DNA of 64,000 nt from Acidimicrobiia bacterium (lineage in GTDB: Bacteria; Actinomycetota; Acidimicrobiia; IMCC26256; PALSA-610). This document shows positions 61,486 to 64,000 of this stretch, in pieces (the first letter of the stretch is position 1; each line of letters begins with the position of its first letter). A program made the translations under genes and the position numbers. Below the pieces are notes generated by a model, which saw nothing but the letters and a program-made list of their open reading frames with translations, searched no databases and was not told where the DNA came from. The stretch covers positions 1 through 64,000 of the forward strand of contig DATBAK010000065.1 in assembly GCA_036271555.1 (NCBI GenBank). Direction: 5' to 3'.

Positions 61486-61934
61486 CGCTCGCGCCGCAGG
61501 ATCGCCGCGAGCAGGCCCATGCCGCCCACGAGTGCGAACAGCAGCGGCGCGAACGTCGGCGGTCCCATCTCCGCGTTGTACCGAAGCTCACGCCAACCGC
61601 CGGGACGCTGTGCGATGCCGCGCAGGTGCAGGTACTGGCCCTGGAGACTGTTCGCGACCACGAGCGCGGAAGCCGCGGGCAGTGCGGTCTTCGCGAGCCG
61701 GCGACTGAACACCCCGGCGATGCCGGCCGCACCGATCACCGGCGTGAGCGCGACCGGCAGCCACATCATCTTGTTGCCGAAGCTCGCGCGGTCGTGCTCG
61801 AGGAAGATCTCCGCGCCGGTGATGATCGCGCCGACACCGGTGAGGCCCGACAGCGATCGTTCGAACCGGCCGTGCTCGACGTTCTGGAGCAGGCGGTCGA
61901 GCGCGTGCCCGCCGTCACCCGAGTGGTGCCTCAT
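61482..61934 (-). CDS. Small multi-pass membrane protein in the GMC operon
   Basis: The product has 150 residues from an ATG at 61934 (ATGA overlap with the ThDP gene stop). Four hydrophobic segments are visible: LTGVGAIITGAEIFLEH, MWLPVALTPVIGAAGIAGVF, LPAASALVVANSLQGQYL and FAPLLFALVGGMGLLAAIL. No family is recognised. Its place between ThDP and GMC genes suggests a membrane anchor or electron-carrier partner, which is inference. Confidence 0.75.
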   Translation of the reverse strand: MRHHSGDGGHALDRLLQNVEHGRFERSLSGLTGVGAIITGAEIFLEHDRASFGNKMMWLPVALTPVIGAAGIAGVFSRRLAKTALPAASALVVANSLQGQYLHLRGIAQRPGGWRELRYNAEMGPPTFAPLLFALVGGMGLLAAILRRER

Positions 61935-63694
61935 GCCTTCAGTTGCTCGATCTTGTCGCGCAGGAGGGTCGACGCGATCGTCGCCTTGTGCGGTTGACCG
62001 CGGAGGAAGGCGAGCGCGAACGACTTGGCCTGCTCGTAGGAGACCTTGCCGGGAAGCGGCGGCTCGTCGGGGTTGACCTGCACGTCGACGAGCGCGGGGC
62101 CGGGCGCCGTGAGCGCCTCCTTCACGACGGCCTCGAGCTCTCCGACGTGCGTCACCTCCCACGCCCGCGCGCCACACGCCTCGGCCCACGGCGCGAAGTG
62201 CGCGGGCTGCGAGAAGCGCACGCCGTACTCCGGATAGCCGAGCACCATCTGCTCCCAGAGGATCTGCCCGAGCGAGCTGTTGTTGCAGATGAACACCTTG
62301 ATCGGCAGGTCGTACCGGCACGCGGTGTCGAAATCGGCCATCAGCATCCCGAACCCGCCGTCGCCCACGAACGCGATGCACTGGCGCTCCGGATGCGCGA
62401 CCTGCGCCGCGATCGTGTACGGCAGGCCGGGCGCCATCGACGCGAGGTTGCCGGAGATCATGTAGCGACGGTCGCCGCGGATGTCGAAGTGGCGCGCCGA
62501 CCAGGTCGCGATCGTGCCCGAGTCGCACGACAGGATCGCGTCGTCGGTCGCGAAGCGGTCGATCAGTCGCATCAGATATTGCGGCTGGATCGGATCGCGC
62601 GCCGCGTCCTCGAGCGCGGTCATGTGATCGCGCCACTCGCGCATCGACTTCTGCGCCTGCTCGAGGAAGGCGCGGTCCTCGTTGCGCTCGAGCATCGGGA
62701 TCAGGGCGCGCAGCGACTCGGCGACATCGCCGACGATCGGCACCTCGGTGGGGACGCGACTCCCCACGATCGCGGGGTCGATGTCGATCTGCACCACGCG
62801 TGCCTGCCCCGGCGGCGGCAGGTGCTTCGTGTACGGGAAGTTCGTGCCGAGGAGCAGCAACGTGTCGCACTCCTCCATCGCCTCTTCCGACGGGCGTGTC
62901 CCGAGCAGACCGATCCCACCGGTCGTGAGCGGATGGTCGTCGGGCACAACCGCTTTGCCCGGGAGCGTCTTGACGATCGGGCTGCCGATGCGTTCCGCCG
63001 TCGTCAGCACCTCGGCGCGCGCACCGAGCGCACCCGCACCCGCGAGCGTCACGATCTTCTTGCCCGCCTTCAGCACGTCGGCCGCCCTGCGCAGGTCGGC
63101 TTCGCGCGCGACGCCCGGCGGCGCGAGGTACACGGGCGCCGTCGCGGGCGTGCTCGCCGGCGCGACGGCCTGCCACGGGTTCGCGTCGGCGTCGGCGACT
63201 TGGATGTCGTTGGGGAACGTGATGTGCGACACGGTTCGGTGCGCGAGCGCGTGCCGAATCGCGTTGTCGACGAGCGTCGGGATCTGCACCGGCACGTGCA
63301 CCATGACGTCGTACTCGGCGACGTCGATGAACAGCTTCTCGAGGTGCACCTCCTGCTGATATCCCGTGCCGAGCAGCTGCGTCTCCTGCATGCCCGTGAT
63401 CGCCAGCACCGGCTGATGATCGAGCTTCGCGTCGTAGAGCCCGTTCAGCAGGTGGATGCCGCCGGGCCCCGAGGTTGCGAGGCACACACCGATGCGCCCC
63501 GTCGACTTCGCGTAGCCGGTTGCCATGAACGCGGCGGCTTCTTCGTGGTGCACGAGCACGAAGCGGATGCGGTCCTCGTGCCGGCGCAGCGCCTCCATGA
63601 TCCCGTTGATGCCGTCACCGGGCAGACCGAAGATCGTGTCGACGCCCCAATCGACGAGCCGTTCGATGAGCAACTCGGACGCGATCTTCTGCAT
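61931..63694 (-). CDS. Thiamine-diphosphate enzyme (pyruvate oxidase/acetolactate synthase-like)
   Basis: The product has 587 residues from the ATG at 63694 (GGAGG upstream). The N-terminal ThDP domain has GVDTIFGLPGDGINGIMEAL and the catalytic Glu in HHEEAAAFMATGYA. The central domain begins ADVLKAGKKIVTLAGAGALGARAEV. The C-terminal ThDP motif runs GDGGFGMLMADFDTACRYDLP to ICNN. The set matches the POX/AHAS superfamily; FAD-binding cannot be assigned by eye. Decarboxylation of pyruvate-like acids is likely. It opens a four-gene overlapping operon ending in a GMC oxidoreductase. Confidence 0.9.
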   Translation of the reverse strand: MQKIASELLIERLVDWGVDTIFGLPGDGINGIMEALRRHEDRIRFVLVHHEEAAAFMATGYAKSTGRIGVCLATSGPGGIHLLNGLYDAKLDHQPVLAITGMQETQLLGTGYQQEVHLEKLFIDVAEYDVMVHVPVQIPTLVDNAIRHALAHRTVSHITFPNDIQVADADANPWQAVAPASTPATAPVYLAPPGVAREADLRRAADVLKAGKKIVTLAGAGALGARAEVLTTAERIGSPIVKTLPGKAVVPDDHPLTTGGIGLLGTRPSEEAMEECDTLLLLGTNFPYTKHLPPPGQARVVQIDIDPAIVGSRVPTEVPIVGDVAESLRALIPMLERNEDRAFLEQAQKSMREWRDHMTALEDAARDPIQPQYLMRLIDRFATDDAILSCDSGTIATWSARHFDIRGDRRYMISGNLASMAPGLPYTIAAQVAHPERQCIAFVGDGGFGMLMADFDTACRYDLPIKVFICNNSSLGQILWEQMVLGYPEYGVRFSQPAHFAPWAEACGARAWEVTHVGELEAVVKEALTAPGPALVDVQVNPDEPPLPGKVSYEQAKSFALAFLRGQPHKATIASTLLRDKIEQLKA

Positions 63695-63797
63695 GTTTCC
63701 TCCGCGTGCGCAGGCCGACCCGGGCCGCCTACCCGGTGCCACTTTCACAAAAACGTCGCGTGGTTGCGCGGAGTCGACTCCTGGGTACGCCCGGGCC

Positions 63798-64000
63798 GTG
63801 GCCGACAGCATCGAGCACGTCCGCGATCGTTTTCGCGCGGAAGGCCAGGCGTACGCGCACGGCGAAGACCGGCCGCTCGGCGGCTACGCACGCGTGATGA
63901 CGACGTATGCGGCCGGCGTCGCCGGCCTCGTGGCGCTCGTCGTCGCTCGCCGCCGTCCGGTGCCCGAGCGCCCCGCGTTCTCCGACCTCGCGCTCACCGC
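63798..64000 (+). CDS. DUF1360-like membrane protein, partial (3' end missing)
   Basis: A GTG at 63798 opens a frame that runs off the right edge (67 residues visible). An N-terminal region with basic residues (DSIEHVRDRFRAEGQAYA) precedes PLGGYARVMTTYAAGVAGLVALVVA, which resembles the start of DUF1360 membrane proteins. It is divergent from the ThDP gene, with 103 bases between starts. The family is poorly characterised. Confidence 0.55.
   Translation, partial: MADSIEHVRDRFRAEGQAYAHGEDRPLGGYARVMTTYAAGVAGLVALVVARRRPVPERPAFSDLALT

Noticed and set aside
1-64000. Mobile element, prophage or integrated island
   Set aside because: I saw no transposase, integrase, tRNA-linked direct repeats or abrupt composition change.

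Overview
The window is about 64 kb of very GC-rich DNA (roughly 70% G+C by eye) with dense bacterial genes on both strands, many GTG and some TTG starts, and frequent ATGA/GTGA/TTGA overlaps. The gene content points to an actinobacterium, most likely an uncultured member of Acidimicrobiia or a relative (inference). Signs include an actinobacterial-type SOS box (GAAC-N4-GTTC), a coenzyme-B12-dependent class II ribonucleotide reductase with NrdR, a GAF-ANTAR regulator, an F420-type LLM oxidoreductase, ECF sigma/anti-sigma pairs and many secreted beta-rich proteins. I see no rRNA, tRNA, CRISPR array, transposase or phage genes; this looks like chromosome.

Layout. 1-3.2 kb: two divergent secreted proteins, one running off the left edge and one a right-handed beta-helix. 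3.3-5.4 kb: hybrid histidine kinase and a GatB/YqeY-domain protein. 5.4-11.1 kb: a complete dipeptide/oligopeptide ABC importer with both ATPases fused, followed by an AraC-type regulator. 12.2-15.3 kb: two VOC proteins, a DUF2179-type membrane protein, a lipoprotein and an alpha/beta hydrolase. 15.5-20.7 kb: DNA-precursor and SOS block: nrdJ, nrdR, an SOS-associated LysM protein divergent from lexA, and a small membrane protein. 20.7-25.9 kb: minus-strand run of an Old-Yellow-Enzyme/FadH-like flavoprotein, a PQQ-type sugar dehydrogenase, an ECF sigma factor and a membrane protein with an outside beta-propeller. 25.9-28.2 kb: methyltransferase-DinB fusion and an orphan EfeO-like iron lipoprotein.

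28.3-35.6 kb is the most unusual region: a phospholipase C-type enzyme with PKD/FN3 tail, a 733-residue YceI + cytochrome c + copper type II (PHM-like) monooxygenase fusion, a YcnI (DUF1775) copper-binding protein, and a zinc-finger anti-sigma divergent from an ECF sigma factor. The copper theme suggests one copper-linked extracytoplasmic system. 35.6-43.8 kb: ordinary metabolic and modification genes (RibD-C reductase, phosphoribosyltransferase, cupin, TrmA/RumA-type RNA methyltransferase, prolyl iminopeptidase, SRPBCC proteins, SAM methyltransferase, KOW protein) and a membrane-anchored propeller. 43.9-46.8 kb: secreted S53 (sedolisin) peptidase. 46.9-49.6 kb: zinc alcohol dehydrogenase, CinA-C domain protein, zinc-ribbon-like protein.

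49.6-56.0 kb is a signalling and stress block: CheR-PAS protein with a long repetitive coiled coil, CheB with a zinc-finger tail, GAF-ANTAR protein, FNT-family channel, a 21-residue membrane peptide, topoisomerase IB and a hemerythrin. 56.0-63.7 kb: F420 oxidoreductase, an SDR-enolase pair, and a four-gene overlapping operon (ThDP enzyme, membrane protein, gluconate-dehydrogenase-type subunit 3, GMC oxidoreductase). The right edge cuts a DUF1360-like gene.

Start sites were chosen from visible Shine-Dalgarno sequences and overlaps; family names are from recognised motifs only, with no database search.
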